Shown here in pieces: positions 17,937-29,509 of a DNA stretch of 64,000 bases. Under the pieces are notes generated by a model. It saw only the letters and a program-made list of their open reading frames with translations, ran no database searches and was not told the origin of the DNA. How positions within the stretch are numbered: the stretch's first letter is position 1; each line of letters starts with the position of its first letter. The stretch is from the NCBI RefSeq assembly GCF_001040705.1, contig NZ_CVQP01000007.1:89815-153814 (forward strand). Reading direction: 5' to 3'. Both the position numbers and the translations under genes were made by a program. The stretch is from Rhodococcus sp. RD6.2 (GTDB lineage: Bacteria; Actinomycetota; Actinomycetes; Mycobacteriales; Mycobacteriaceae).

Positions 17937-18695
17937 CTAGCCCACCTGAATCGCCCCTGCTGGGGTGCCGCTGTCGACCAGGGCGCGGACGGTGGAGCGG
18001 ACCATCGCGGGTGATCCGACGACGAGCACCTGGTGGTCGATGTACGCGCCGTACGAGCTGACGACCTCGGCGAGCGTGCCCTGAATGTAATGGTCGGCGC
18101 CGTATCCGACGGCCCCGCGCACGCGGTCGTACCACTGGTCGGGCCAGACCGGGTCGGTGACCTCCTCCACGACGGGAATCACCGTCAGCCAGTCCAGCTG
18201 CTCGTCGAGCAGCCACAGCATGTCCGAGGCGTAGAGGTCGCGTGGATTCCGTCCGCCGATGAACAGAAACACCTGCGGCGGGTTCGGACGGCGGGTCAGG
18301 TCGAGGATGATCGCGCGCAGCGGCGCCAGGCCGGTGCCGCCTGCGACCATGATCACCTCTCGGGCATCGCGGTCGACGACGAGACGTCCGCTGGGCGCGG
18401 CGACCTGCCACTCGTCACCGACGACGGTGTCGGTGACGATGGCCCGGCTGAGCCAGCCGGCGGGCACGGCGCGGACGTGGAATTCGAGCTTGCCGTCGAG
18501 TGACGGCGGCAGTGCCGGGGAGTAGCGCCTGCCGACGTTCGGGTTCTGCGGCACGATGACGCCAACGGACTGCCCCGCTGCGAACGGGACGAACTCGCCT
18601 TCGAGGCGGATGACGGCGAGGTCCTCACGCAGCCGGTGATGCTGCACGACCGTCACCGTCGACAGTTCCAACTCCTGCTCACTCACGCCGTGCAT
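17937..18695 (-). CDS. FAD/NAD(P)-binding oxidoreductase (ferredoxin reductase-like)
   Basis: 252 aa from ATG 18695 (GTG 18686 is an alternative). It contains only the FAD barrel, with a canonical RRYS motif (GRRYSPAL), and the NAD(P) domain (GGTGLAPLRAI). It aligns along its length with the reductase half of the convergent globin protein, sharing VGV-VP, EFHVR-V-GW, LFIGG and VVGSPA segments, so the two are paralogues. It could supply electrons to a globin or other oxygenase, or act alone as a flavin reductase; no partner is evident. Confidence 0.8.
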   Translation of the reverse strand: MHGVSEQELELSTVTVVQHHRLREDLAVIRLEGEFVPFAAGQSVGVIVPQNPNVGRRYSPALPPSLDGKLEFHVRAVPAGWLSRAIVTDTVVGDEWQVAAPSGRLVVDRDAREVIMVAGGTGLAPLRAIILDLTRRPNPPQVFLFIGGRNPRDLYASDMLWLLDEQLDWLTVIPVVEEVTDPVWPDQWYDRVRGAVGYGADHYIQGTLAEVVSSYGAYIDHQVLVVGSPAMVRSTVRALVDSGTPAGAIQVG

Positions 18696-18760
18696 GGTAT
18701 GCGCCCGCGGGCGTGTCGATGCGCGGACGTCCGGAACTGCATCGCCGGGCTTTGCGCAAC

Positions 18761-18792
18761 CACTAGAACATGTGTCAGTTTTCGATCTAGTG
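18761..18792. promoter_or_regulatory. Inverted repeat with a KstR-like motif upstream of acyl-CoA synthetase
   Basis: CACTAGA (18761-18767) and TCTAGTG (18786-18792) are perfect 7-bp arms 18 nt apart. Inside, TAGAACATGTGTCA (18764-18777) matches the KstR consensus TnnAACnnGTTnnA at all but one fixed position. The site lies about 50-80 bp upstream of the ATG at 18840, a good position for a repressor. Confidence 0.45.
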
Positions 18793-18839
18793 TGTGAGGC
18801 AACCCACGCGCACCCGGCGCCCACGAGAGCGGAGTATTC

Positions 18840-20408
18840 ATGACCACCGACGCCCTGCACCGGCCGCAATTCCTGGCCGACCTGCTGATCACGGCGCTCG
18901 AGCGCAACGCAGACCGCCCGGCGCTGTACCTCGGCGACGTCGTCCTGACCGGCGGCCAGATGCGCGACCAGATCAGCAGCTTCGTGCAGGCGCTCGCCTC
19001 GCAGGGCATCGGCAAGGGTTCGACGGTGGCGATGCTGTCGAAGAACCGGCCCGAGGTGCTCATCAGCGTCGGATCGCAGATGATCCTCGGCTGCCGCAAC
19101 ACCGCCCTCGCCCCGATGGGCTCGGTCGACGACCACTCCTACATCCTCGGAGACGCCGAGATCGAGACGCTGATCTTCGATCCGACCGCGTTCGAGGAGC
19201 GCGCCGCCCAGCTCAAGGACACCGTCCCGACGCTGAAGAACTTCTTCTCCCTCGGCCCGTCCGAGGTGGGCGTCGATATTCTCGCGCTCGCAGCGGAATT
19301 CGAGCCCGCGCGGCTCGTCGCCGCCGACGTCGACGGTGACGACGCGTCCAGCATGGTCTACACCGGCGGCACCACCGGCAAGCCGAAGGGCGTCGTCAAC
19401 ACCTTCGCGTCCGGCGTCACGCTGCCGCAGATCCAGATGGCGGAATGGCAGTGGCCCGACGAGATGCGATTCCTCGCCTGCACCCCGCTCTCGCACGCGG
19501 GTATGGCGTTCTTCGTTCCGACGCTGATGCGCGGTGGCTCCCTCGTCGTGCTGCCCGCGTTCGAGCCCGGCGCGGTGCTCGAAGCCATCGAGAAGCACAA
19601 GATCACCGCCACCATGCTGGTGCCGACCATGATCTACATGCTGCTCGACCACCCGGACCTGAAGACCCGCGACGTCTCCAGCCTGCAGACCCTGTACTAC
19701 GGCGCGTCCGCGATGTCCCCGGCGCGGCTGCGTGAGGGCATCGAGAAGCTCGGCCCGATCTTCTTCCAGTACTTCGGGCAGTCCGAGTGCGGCATGACGA
19801 TCTCCGTGCTGCGCAAGGAAGAGCACCTCGCGGACGATCTGGAGAGGCTCGCGTCGTGTGGCCGTCCGGTGCCCTGGCTCAACGTCAAGCTGCTCGACGA
19901 CGACCTCAACGAGGTCGCGCAGGGCGAGCTCGGCGAGATCTGCGTCCGCGGACCGCTGGTGATGAAGGAGTACTGGAACAAGCCGGCGGAGACCGAGGAG
20001 GCGCTGCGCGGAGGTTGGTTGCACACCGGCGACATCGCGCGCGCCGACAAGGACGGCTTCCTGTTCATCGTCGACCGCAAGAAGGACATGATCGTCACCG
20101 GCGGGTTCAACGTGTTCCCGCGTGAGATCGAGGACGTCATCTCCGCGCACCCCGCGGTCGCGTCGGTCGCGGTCGTCGGTGTGCCCGACGAGAAGTGGGG
20201 CGAGGCAGTCAAGGCGTGCGTCGTGCTGCGCGAGGGGCAGACCGTCGCAGGCGAGGACCTGTCCGCGATGGTCAAGGACGCCAAGGGTGCGGTGCACGCC
20301 CCGAAGACCGTCGACTTCGTCGACACCCTGCCGCTGACCCCGATCGGCAAGCTCGACAAGAAGGCCCTGCGCGCCCGCTACTGGGAAGGTTCCGCTCGAT
20401 CCGTGTAG
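18840..20408 (+). CDS. Acyl-CoA synthetase (FadD-like, AMP-forming)
   Basis: 522 aa, normal for the ANL superfamily. It activates a carboxylic acid to its CoA thioester through an acyl-adenylate. Motifs: the AMP-binding P-loop YTGGTTGKPKGVV (about 176-188), YYGASAMSPARL, GQSECG, the adenine/hinge region LHTGDIARADKDGFLFIVDRKKDMI (about 397-421) and the C-terminal catalytic Lys in TPIGKLDKKALR. GAGCGGAG lies shortly upstream of the ATG. The chain-length or aromatic specificity cannot be read. The KstR-like element in the promoter hints at steroid or lipid catabolism, but no steroid genes are adjacent. Confidence 0.9.
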   Translation: MTTDALHRPQFLADLLITALERNADRPALYLGDVVLTGGQMRDQISSFVQALASQGIGKGSTVAMLSKNRPEVLISVGSQMILGCRNTALAPMGSVDDHSYILGDAEIETLIFDPTAFEERAAQLKDTVPTLKNFFSLGPSEVGVDILALAAEFEPARLVAADVDGDDASSMVYTGGTTGKPKGVVNTFASGVTLPQIQMAEWQWPDEMRFLACTPLSHAGMAFFVPTLMRGGSLVVLPAFEPGAVLEAIEKHKITATMLVPTMIYMLLDHPDLKTRDVSSLQTLYYGASAMSPARLREGIEKLGPIFFQYFGQSECGMTISVLRKEEHLADDLERLASCGRPVPWLNVKLLDDDLNEVAQGELGEICVRGPLVMKEYWNKPAETEEALRGGWLHTGDIARADKDGFLFIVDRKKDMIVTGGFNVFPREIEDVISAHPAVASVAVVGVPDEKWGEAVKACVVLREGQTVAGEDLSAMVKDAKGAVHAPKTVDFVDTLPLTPIGKLDKKALRARYWEGSARSV

Positions 20409-20415
20409 GTGTCGT

Positions 20416-20464
20416 CGCCTGTGCGCCTTTGTGATCGCGGGACTACCACGAAGGCGCACAGGCG
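20416..20464. repeat. Palindromic intergenic element, copy A
   Basis: Perfect 14-bp arms CGCCTGTGCGCCTT (20416-20429) and AAGGCGCACAGGCG (20451-20464) with a 21-nt loop that contains TGATCGCGGG. Copy B at 32523-32572, read in reverse complement, shares TGATCGCGGG and GAAGGCGCAC. It also serves as a plausible terminator for the gene ending at 20408. Confidence 0.6.
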
Positions 20465-20470
20465 TAGCCT
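20465..20470 (+). promoter_or_regulatory. -10 box for a leaderless start at 20477
   Basis: TAGCCT ends 6 nt before the ATG at 20477, so transcription would start at or near the first base of the start codon. No ribosome-binding site is visible. Confidence 0.45.
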
Positions 20471-20476
20471 CGCCAC

Positions 20477-21163
20477 ATGGCGACCTACGTCCTCGTTCCC
20501 GGCGCCGGCGGGGAGTCGGCGTACTGGCAGTTCGTGACCCCGCTCCTGCGCGAGCGCGGGCACGACGTGATCGCACCGGACCTGCCCAGCGACGACGATG
20601 CCGCCGGCCTGGTCGACTACGCCGACGTCGTGGCCGGTGCGGTCGGCGACCGCCGCGATCTGGTCCTGGTGGCGCAGTCGATGGGCGGATTCCTCGTCCC
20701 GCTGCTCTGTCCGCGCATCGATGTGCGGCTCGTCGTCCTGGTCGCGGCGATGGTGCCCGAGGAGGGCGAGTCGCCCGGAGACTGGTGGTCGAACACCGGG
20801 CAGGAGGCGGCAAGCCGCGCCCTCGCCGTCCAGGACGGTCGCGACCCGGACGCCGATTTCGACCCGATGGTCACCTTCCTGCACGACGTTCCGGCGGACG
20901 TGCTCTCCGTTGCGCTCAGTGGTGCTCGCCCGCAATCGGACACGCCGTTCGAGCAGGCGCTGCCGATGCCGCCGTGGCCGGACGTGCCGACCCGGTTCCT
21001 GCTGTGCACGCGCGATCGTCTGTTTCCCGCCGACTTCATGCGCCGCGTGGTGCGCGATCGTCTCGGGGTCGAGCCGGACGAGATCGACAGCGGACACCTG
21101 CCCGCGCTGGCCCGCCCGGACGAACTCGTGGAACGTCTCGAACGTTTCCGCGTGGCCGGGTGA
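20477..21163 (+). CDS. Alpha/beta-fold hydrolase
   Basis: 228 aa. The nucleophile elbow is AQSMGG (Ser about 72), with an oxyanion segment LVPGAGG near the N-terminus. A late His in DSGHLPAL (about 209) and an Asp in CTRDRLF complete a plausible triad. Similar small esterase-like hydrolases are common in actinobacteria, and the substrate is unknown. Its stop is 4 nt from the GTG of the next membrane protein, suggesting an operon of two. Confidence 0.85.
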   Translation: MATYVLVPGAGGESAYWQFVTPLLRERGHDVIAPDLPSDDDAAGLVDYADVVAGAVGDRRDLVLVAQSMGGFLVPLLCPRIDVRLVVLVAAMVPEEGESPGDWWSNTGQEAASRALAVQDGRDPDADFDPMVTFLHDVPADVLSVALSGARPQSDTPFEQALPMPPWPDVPTRFLLCTRDRLFPADFMRRVVRDRLGVEPDEIDSGHLPALARPDELVERLERFRVAG

Positions 21164-21167
21164 TCGG

Positions 21168-22997
21168 GTGGCGGTCGAGGCGGACAACTCCAGACGGTGG
21201 ACGCCCCGCACCCTGCTCGTCGCCGCGCTCGTGCTGGTGGCCGCGCAGACGGCCGTTCGCGGTGCCCTCGCCCTCGGCGGAAACCTGTACTGGGACGACC
21301 TGATCCTCACCGGACGGTCCGCCGCGCTCCCGCTGCTCTCTCCCGAGTTCCTGTTCTACAACCACGACGGCCACCTCATGCCCGCCGCGTTCCTGACCGC
21401 GGGCATCACGACGGCGCTTGCCCCGCTGCAGTGGTGGGCCGCGGCCGTCACCCTGATCGGACTGCAGTTGCTGGCCGCGCTGGCGGTGCTGCGTGTGCTG
21501 TGGCTGCTGATCGGTCCACGCCCCGCACTCCTCGCGGTGCTGGCGCTGTACCTGTTCGCGCCGCTGACGGTGCCGTCGTTCGCGTGGTGGGCGGCGGGGC
21601 TGAATTCGCTTCCGCTGCAGGCGGCGCTGGCCTGGGTGGCCGGTGACGCGCTGCTGCTCGCACGGACCGGGCGGCGTCGGTACGCCCTGACTGGAACCCT
21701 CGTCACCGCGCTGGCATTGGCGTTCTTCGAGAAATCGGTGCTCGTGCCGTTCGTCGCGTTCGCCGTCGTCGCGTTGACGATGCGGGTCGACGGCGACGCC
21801 ACCCCGATGCGGTCGGCGTGGCGTTCGGGCAGGCGCCTGTGGCTCGGTACCGGTGCCGTCGTCGCGGTCTGGGCCCCCGTCTACCTCGTCGTCGCCGGCA
21901 CCGGCATCCACGTCCCCCCGGCGTCCGATGTGATCGCGTTCATCCGTCACGGGACGTCCCTCGGCATCGTGCCGACGCTGCTCGGCGGCCCGTGGCAATG
22001 GGAACGCTGGCCCCCAGGACCGCCGTGGGCGGCACCGCCGACCGGACTCGTACTGGCGGCATGGGTGGTGCTCGCAGCGGCCTTCGTCGTCACCGTCCGG
22101 GGGACGAAGCGCACCGGCTGGGTGTGGGCGGGCATCGTCGCGTACGTGGCGGCGTCCGAAGTGGCGATGATGCTCGGGCGTTCCGGAGCGGATACCACCC
22201 ACGAGCTCGCGCAGACGCTGCGCTACACCAGCGACAGCGCCGTGATTCTCGTTCTCGGCCTCGCGATCCTGTTCCGGGCGCCACGACGATCGGTGGCGCG
22301 GGCCCCGCGGCCCGACGACACCGGCGCGTTCCGGCGCACGATCACGAACCCCGTCGTCGTGACCGCCCTCGTTGCCGGGCTGGTGGCGTCGAGCGTCTGG
22401 TCGACGGTGACCTTCGCGCGCAGTTGGCAGGACAACCCGGGCGCCGACTACCTCGCCACCGCGACCCGGTCGCTGGCCGAACACAGGGATGTTCCGCTGC
22501 TCGACCAACCGGTATCGCTGATGACGCTGCTGCCGGTCGCGGCGCCCTGGAACAACGCCTCGAACGTCTTCGCGCCGCTGAAGGACCGGCCCGAATTCGT
22601 CGACGCGACATCGGAACTGCGCGTCCTCGACGAGTCCGGACGTCTGGTGCACGCGACCGTCGAGCCGGCGCGGTGGACCGTGCAGGGGTCGGAGCCGCGA
22701 TGCGGAATCCGGATCGGTCCGGCCGGTGGGGAGGTGCCTCTCACCGGTCCGCTGATGGTCTGGCAGTGGACCGCTCAACTGAACTACCACGCCACGGTGG
22801 ACGGGGTGGTCGACGTCGGTCTCGGTGCCGGCGAGGCGGTCGCGGTGCCCGTGCACAAGGGCCTGAACCAGGCGTTCGTGCGGATCTACGGGACCGGCGA
22901 CCACCTGTCGGTTCGGCCCGTGACGCCGGGGCTCCAGCTGTGTCTGGGAGCGGGCCCGGTCGGCGTCGTGCTGCCGGGCACCGACGCGATCGAATGA
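21168..22997 (+). CDS. Polytopic membrane protein, possible GT-C type glycosyltransferase
   Basis: 609 aa from GTG 21168, just after the hydrolase stop. The first half contains about ten or more hydrophobic segments, and the last 170 residues form an extracytoplasmic domain. After the first membrane helix lies a loop with YWDDLIL and, further on, NHDGHLMPA; an acidic pair in the first loop is a hallmark of polyprenyl-phosphate-dependent GT-C enzymes (PMT, ArnT). That assignment is inference from topology and this motif. The protein could equally be a transporter-like hypothetical. No sugar or acceptor can be deduced. Confidence 0.65.
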   Translation: MAVEADNSRRWTPRTLLVAALVLVAAQTAVRGALALGGNLYWDDLILTGRSAALPLLSPEFLFYNHDGHLMPAAFLTAGITTALAPLQWWAAAVTLIGLQLLAALAVLRVLWLLIGPRPALLAVLALYLFAPLTVPSFAWWAAGLNSLPLQAALAWVAGDALLLARTGRRRYALTGTLVTALALAFFEKSVLVPFVAFAVVALTMRVDGDATPMRSAWRSGRRLWLGTGAVVAVWAPVYLVVAGTGIHVPPASDVIAFIRHGTSLGIVPTLLGGPWQWERWPPGPPWAAPPTGLVLAAWVVLAAAFVVTVRGTKRTGWVWAGIVAYVAASEVAMMLGRSGADTTHELAQTLRYTSDSAVILVLGLAILFRAPRRSVARAPRPDDTGAFRRTITNPVVVTALVAGLVASSVWSTVTFARSWQDNPGADYLATATRSLAEHRDVPLLDQPVSLMTLLPVAAPWNNASNVFAPLKDRPEFVDATSELRVLDESGRLVHATVEPARWTVQGSEPRCGIRIGPAGGEVPLTGPLMVWQWTAQLNYHATVDGVVDVGLGAGEAVAVPVHKGLNQAFVRIYGTGDHLSVRPVTPGLQLCLGAGPVGVVLPGTDAIE

Positions 22998-23008
22998 CCG
23001 CGGTGACG

Positions 23009-23045
23009 GGAAGGGCCCGCAACCCTGGCGGGTGCGGGCCCTTCC
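23009..23045. terminator. Bidirectional terminator between membrane protein and icd
   Basis: Perfect 13-bp arms GGAAGGGCCCGCA (23009-23021) and TGCGGGCCCTTCC (23033-23045), 11-nt loop, between convergent genes ending at 22997 and 23059. Confidence 0.8.
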
Positions 23046-23058
23046 TCGTGAGCACGGC

Positions 23059-25296
<2,238 letters not shown>

Positions 25297-25664
25297 GTTC
25301 TGCTCTCTGCTCCCGTCTCGGCCGGACACGTGTTGGTGTCCGCGGCTCAGGTCAGGCCACGGGGTGATGGCCACTGTCACTATCCGCCATCGCGCTCGCG
25401 GCGGTGTAGGCGCCGTCTCATTCGAGCCGGAATCGGGGCTCCGGTCACCGGGTCGTGGAGCGACGAATGTCGTCGCGCACCCGGTTCCGCATCGGAGTCG
25501 GCGAGGTCGAACGAGTGGGAAACCGGGTTGTCCGGCTTCTCCGAGAATTTTCAAAGTTGAGCGGAACAGACTCAACCTTTCGTGCGTTGATCTTGATGAC
25601 AACGCCGCACCAGCCGCGCCTAGGCTGACAGGTGGCGACCTACGTCCTCTCGAAGGGGTGACCA
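25297..25664. promoter_or_regulatory. Divergent control region icd / clpB
   Basis: 368 nt with no supported gene. The HspR-type inverted repeat at 25556-25576 is the clearest element; TAGGCT at 25621-25626 could be a -10 box for clpB but lacks a well-spaced -35. Promoter elements for icd were not recognised. Confidence 0.6.
25556..25576. promoter_or_regulatory. HAIR-like operator for HspR upstream of clpB
   Basis: GTTGAGC-N7-ACTCAAC keeps the HAIR core (TTGAG / CTCAA) and its exact 7-nt spacer, with 6 complementary pairs. It lies about 90 bp upstream of clpB, a known HspR target in related genera. Confidence 0.8.
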
Positions 25665-28217
25665 GTGGACTCGTTTTCTCCGACCACCAAGACTCAGGCG
25701 GCCTTGACGGCCGCCCTGCAATCCGCATCCTCGGCAGGCAATCCGGACATTCGTCCGGCGCACCTGCTCGTGGCGCTGCTCGACCAGACGGACGGCATCG
25801 CCGCGCCGCTCCTCAAGGCGGTCGGCGTCGACCCGACCGTCGTACACCGAGAGGCGCAGGCCCTCGTCGACCGGCTACCCCAGGTGACCGGCGCAACCGC
25901 TCAGCCGCAACTCGGTCGTGAGGCGATCGCCGCGATCACCGCGGCGCAGCACCTCGCCACCGAGATGGACGACGAGTACGTCTCCACCGAGCACGTCCTC
26001 TTCGGGCTCGCGTCGGGCGACTCCGATGTGGCGAAGATCCTCACCGGACACGGCGCCACCCCGCAGGCACTGCGGGATGCATTCACCGCCGTCCGCGGCA
26101 GCGCCCGCGTCACCAGCCCCGACCCCGAGGGCAGCTACCAGGCGCTCGAGAAGTACTCGACCGACCTCACCGCCGCCGCCCGCGCGGGCAAGCTCGACCC
26201 CGTCATCGGCCGCGACACCGAGATCCGCCGCGTCGTGCAGGTTCTCAGCCGCCGCACCAAGAACAACCCGGTGCTCATCGGTGAGCCCGGCGTCGGCAAG
26301 ACCGCCATCGTCGAAGGGCTCGCGCAGCGCATCGTCGCGGGCGACGTCCCGGAGTCGTTGCGCGGCAAGACCGTCATCTCCCTCGACCTCGGTTCGATGG
26401 TCGCGGGCGCCAAGTACCGCGGCGAGTTCGAGGAGCGTCTCAAGGCCGTTCTCGACGACATCAAGAACTCGGCCGGGCAGGTCATCACGTTCATCGACGA
26501 GCTGCACACCATCGTCGGCGCGGGCGCGACCGGCGAATCCGCCATGGACGCAGGCAACATGATCAAGCCGATGCTCGCCCGCGGCGAACTGCGACTGGTC
26601 GGCGCCACCACTCTCGACGAGTACCGCAAGTACATCGAGAAGGACGCCGCCCTGGAGCGTCGCTTCCAGCAGGTGCTCGTCGGTGAGCCGTCGGTCGAGG
26701 ACACCGTCGGCATCCTGCGCGGACTCAAGGAGCGCTACGAGGTGCACCACGGCGTGCGCATCACCGACTCGGCTCTCGTGGCGGCGGCCACGCTGTCGGA
26801 CCGCTACATCACGTCCCGATTCCTGCCGGACAAGGCGATCGATCTCGTCGACGAGGCGGCGTCGCGACTCCGCATGGAGATCGACTCGCGTCCCGTCGAG
26901 ATCGACGAGGTGGAACGGAAGGTGCGTCAACTCGAGATCGAGGAGATGGCACTGACCAAGGAGACCGACGCCGCCTCCCAGGACCGGCTCGCGAAGCTGC
27001 GCGAAGAGCTCGCCGACGACCGCGAGAAGCTCTCGCAGTTGAGCGCACGCTGGCAGAACGAGAAGCAGGCCATCGACTCGGTCCGCGAGATCAAGGAGCA
27101 GCTCGAGGAACTGCGGGGTGAGTCGGAGCGTGCCGAACGCGACGGCGACCTCGGCAAGGCCGCCGAGTTGCGGTACGGCCGGATCCCCACGCTGGAGAAG
27201 GATCTCGAGGCCGCGGTGGAGGCGTCCGGTGGCGCCTCCGACGGCGACGTGATGCTCAAGGAGGAGGTCGGCCCGGACGACGTCGCCGATGTCGTCGCCG
27301 CGTGGACCGGCATTCCCGCCGGTCGGATGATGGAAGGTGAGACGGCCAAGCTGCTGCGGATGGAATCGGAGCTCGGCAAGCGTGTCGTCGGTCAGTCCGA
27401 CGCCGTGCAGGCTGTTTCCGACGCGGTGCGCAGGGCGCGTGCCGGGGTCGCCGACCCGAACCGGCCGACGGGCTCGTTCATGTTCCTCGGCCCGACCGGT
27501 GTCGGCAAGACCGAGCTCGCGAAGGCGTTGGCGGACTTCCTGTTCGACGACGAGCGGGCGATGGTGCGGATCGACATGTCCGAGTACAGCGAGAAGCACT
27601 CGGTCGCACGCCTCGTCGGCGCGCCTCCCGGGTACGTCGGCTACGAGACCGGTGGCCAGCTGACCGAAGCGGTGCGTCGACGGCCGTACACGGTGGTGCT
27701 GTTCGACGAGGTCGAGAAGGCGCACCCGGACGTGTTCGACATCCTGCTGCAGGTGCTCGACGACGGCAGGCTCACCGACGGGCAGGGCCGCACCGTCGAC
27801 TTCCGCAACACCATCCTGATCCTCACCTCGAATCTCGGGGCGGGTGGTGACAAGGAGCAGGTGATGGCCGCGGTGCGGTCGAAGTTCAAGCCGGAGTTCA
27901 TCAACCGGCTCGACGACGTCGTGATCTTCGATCCGCTGTCGGAGGAGCAGCTCGAGTCGATCGTCGACATCCAGCTCGGCCAGCTCGCCAAGCGTCTGCA
28001 GGCGCGGCGGCTCACGCTGGACGTGTCGCCCGCGGCGCGCATGTGGCTGGCCGTCCGTGGGTACGACCCGCTGTACGGGGCACGGCCCCTGCGTCGGCTC
28101 ATCCAACAGTCGATCGGTGACCAGCTCGCGAAGAAGTTGCTCGCGGGTGAGGTGCACGACGGGGACGCGGTCTCGGTCGGAGTATCCGAGGACGGCGATC
28201 GGCTGGTTCTCGGCTGA
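25665..28217 (+). CDS. clpB: ATP-dependent disaggregase ClpB
   Basis: 850 aa, full length, starting at GTG 25665 with GAAGGGGTGACCA upstream. It is a hexameric AAA+ disaggregase working with DnaK. Layout: N-terminal Clp domain (1 to about 145), AAA1 with GEPGVGKT (about 206-213), a coiled-coil middle domain (about 410-520), and AAA2 with GPTGVGKT (about 610-617) and DEVEKAH. There is no ClpP-binding loop, as expected for ClpB. It is separated from the dnaK operon but shares a HAIR-like operator, so it belongs to the same regulon. A strong terminator follows. Confidence 0.98.
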   Translation: MDSFSPTTKTQAALTAALQSASSAGNPDIRPAHLLVALLDQTDGIAAPLLKAVGVDPTVVHREAQALVDRLPQVTGATAQPQLGREAIAAITAAQHLATEMDDEYVSTEHVLFGLASGDSDVAKILTGHGATPQALRDAFTAVRGSARVTSPDPEGSYQALEKYSTDLTAAARAGKLDPVIGRDTEIRRVVQVLSRRTKNNPVLIGEPGVGKTAIVEGLAQRIVAGDVPESLRGKTVISLDLGSMVAGAKYRGEFEERLKAVLDDIKNSAGQVITFIDELHTIVGAGATGESAMDAGNMIKPMLARGELRLVGATTLDEYRKYIEKDAALERRFQQVLVGEPSVEDTVGILRGLKERYEVHHGVRITDSALVAAATLSDRYITSRFLPDKAIDLVDEAASRLRMEIDSRPVEIDEVERKVRQLEIEEMALTKETDAASQDRLAKLREELADDREKLSQLSARWQNEKQAIDSVREIKEQLEELRGESERAERDGDLGKAAELRYGRIPTLEKDLEAAVEASGGASDGDVMLKEEVGPDDVADVVAAWTGIPAGRMMEGETAKLLRMESELGKRVVGQSDAVQAVSDAVRRARAGVADPNRPTGSFMFLGPTGVGKTELAKALADFLFDDERAMVRIDMSEYSEKHSVARLVGAPPGYVGYETGGQLTEAVRRRPYTVVLFDEVEKAHPDVFDILLQVLDDGRLTDGQGRTVDFRNTILILTSNLGAGGDKEQVMAAVRSKFKPEFINRLDDVVIFDPLSEEQLESIVDIQLGQLAKRLQARRLTLDVSPAARMWLAVRGYDPLYGARPLRRLIQQSIGDQLAKKLLAGEVHDGDAVSVGVSEDGDRLVLG

Positions 28218-28223
28218 CACGCA

Positions 28224-28266
28224 CAGACGCACGGTCCGGGAGGGGGTATTTCGGACCGTGCGTCTG
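28224..28266 (+). terminator. Rho-independent terminator of clpB
   Basis: Perfect 15-bp arms CAGACGCACGGTCCG (28224-28238) and CGGACCGTGCGTCTG (28252-28266) are followed by CTTTT, the best canonical terminator in the window. Confidence 0.88.
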
Positions 28267-28545
28267 CTTTTCACGCATCCGGCTCATGACTCGTGAGGGG
28301 CGAGGCATGCGGTGCCGAATACGGCGTCGTGCCAACAGGCACTCGATCGAAACTATCGGCATCATTCGCGTGGATCAACGAAATCGACACGACCCGAGTG
28401 AGACACATGTCACGCATGTCTTGCGCGACATCCGGGTTGGAGTGTGATCCGAGGGTGAGGCGGACGACACAATGCGCGCGGATGACTCTCCACACCCGCC
28501 TCCCGACGGTATTGTTCGCAACCACCGCGCCGGGAGGCGGTGCGG

Positions 28546-28647
28546 TGCACGGGGACCGACGGTGCACGGGGGCATCAAGTGCACGGGGATTGCAGTGCCG
28601 AGGGGTTCGCAGTGTCATGGGGTATGCACTGCCAGGGGATATGCAGG
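28546..28647 (+). repeat. Degenerate 17-bp tandem array upstream of FCD regulator
   Basis: Six units of 17 nt, each with GGGG at the same place: GGGG begins at 28551, 28568, 28585, 28602, 28619 and about 28635. The first three units begin TGCACGGGG exactly; later ones drift (GCCGAGGGG, GTCATGGGG, GCCAGGGG). The array ends immediately before the start codon of the regulator. Confidence 0.7.
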
Positions 28648-28658
28648 GGGCAACAGCA

Positions 28659-29402
28659 GTGGTGAGCAACAGGTCCGGGCGTCCGCAGAAAACGGCGATG
28701 ATCATCGCGCGGCGCATCGTCGGAGAGATCCACCGAGGCGGTCTCGTGCGGGGCGACAAACTGCCGTCCGAGAAACTCATGCTCGACGAGTACCAGGTGG
28801 GTCGCGGCACCCTGCGTGAAGCGTTGCGCTACCTCGAACTGTCCGGGGCCATCTCCCTCAAACCGGGGCCCGGCGGCGGACCCACCGTCGAGAAGCCCGA
28901 CGCGACCCACCTGATGAACAGCCTCGGGCTCGTCCTCCAATTCGAAGGTGCACCCTTCTCGACCATCGTCGAGGCCCGCGCCGGGCTCGAGCCGATGGCC
29001 GCGCGGCTCGCGGCCGAACGGATCACCGGCGACCAGCTGCAGGCACTGGCCGACTCGGTCACGAAGATGGGCGAGAACCTCCGCGACCTCGAGGTGTTCC
29101 TCGAGACCAACAGGGTCTTCCACGACGTCATCGCGACGGCATCGGGCAACGTCCTGTTCGGATACCTGATCGACGCCGTCGACGGGATCTTCGAAGGCGT
29201 CGCGGTCGGAGTCGAGTATCCGACCGTCCGGCGAGCGAAGGTTCACGAGGCGCACCGGGCGATCCTCGACGCCATCGAATCGGGTGACGGCACGGCGGCT
29301 GAAGAGGCGATGCGCACGCACGTGGCGGAACTGTCGGCCTACCTCCGGAAGAAGTTCCCCAGCGCATTGTCGAAGCCGGTCACCTGGGAAGCAATGCAGT
29401 GA
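28659..29402 (+). CDS. GntR family regulator, FadR/FCD type
   Basis: 247 aa. The GTG at 28659 is preferred: AGGGGG lies 8 nt upstream, whereas the ATG at 28641 has its G-run only 2 nt away. The winged helix (about 10-75) contains GDKLPSEKLMLDEYQVGRGTLREALRYLE-type sequence, followed by a helical FCD ligand domain (about 95-235) with the metal-ligand pattern Asp/Asn...His (NRVFHDVI) and a late EAHRAILDAIESGD helix. FCD regulators respond to small organic acids or acyl-CoAs. The adjacent 17-bp array may be its own operator. Confidence 0.85.
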   Translation: MVSNRSGRPQKTAMIIARRIVGEIHRGGLVRGDKLPSEKLMLDEYQVGRGTLREALRYLELSGAISLKPGPGGGPTVEKPDATHLMNSLGLVLQFEGAPFSTIVEARAGLEPMAARLAAERITGDQLQALADSVTKMGENLRDLEVFLETNRVFHDVIATASGNVLFGYLIDAVDGIFEGVAVGVEYPTVRRAKVHEAHRAILDAIESGDGTAAEEAMRTHVAELSAYLRKKFPSALSKPVTWEAMQ

Positions 29403-29509
29403 AGGGGCGGGAGCAGGGGTAGTGCCCGCACCGTCTCACAGGCGCGCCTCAGGATCTGCCCCTACCCTGGAGGGTCGGCCCGAACCCGCGGAGAGAGCAG
29501 GCCCGAACC

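Larger units (their letters stand above)
28218..28658. other. Intergenic region with terminator and 17-bp repeat array
   Basis: 441 nt between clpB and the FCD regulator. It holds the clpB terminator at the left and a degenerate 17-bp repeat array at the right. The middle 270 nt has no supported gene; an in-frame extension of the regulator here is rejected because the repeat period is not a multiple of three and the ribosome site lies downstream. Confidence 0.6.

Noticed and set aside
25875-28274. 799-codon minus-strand frame opposite clpB
   Set aside because: Shadow of clpB; also covers the clpB terminator.
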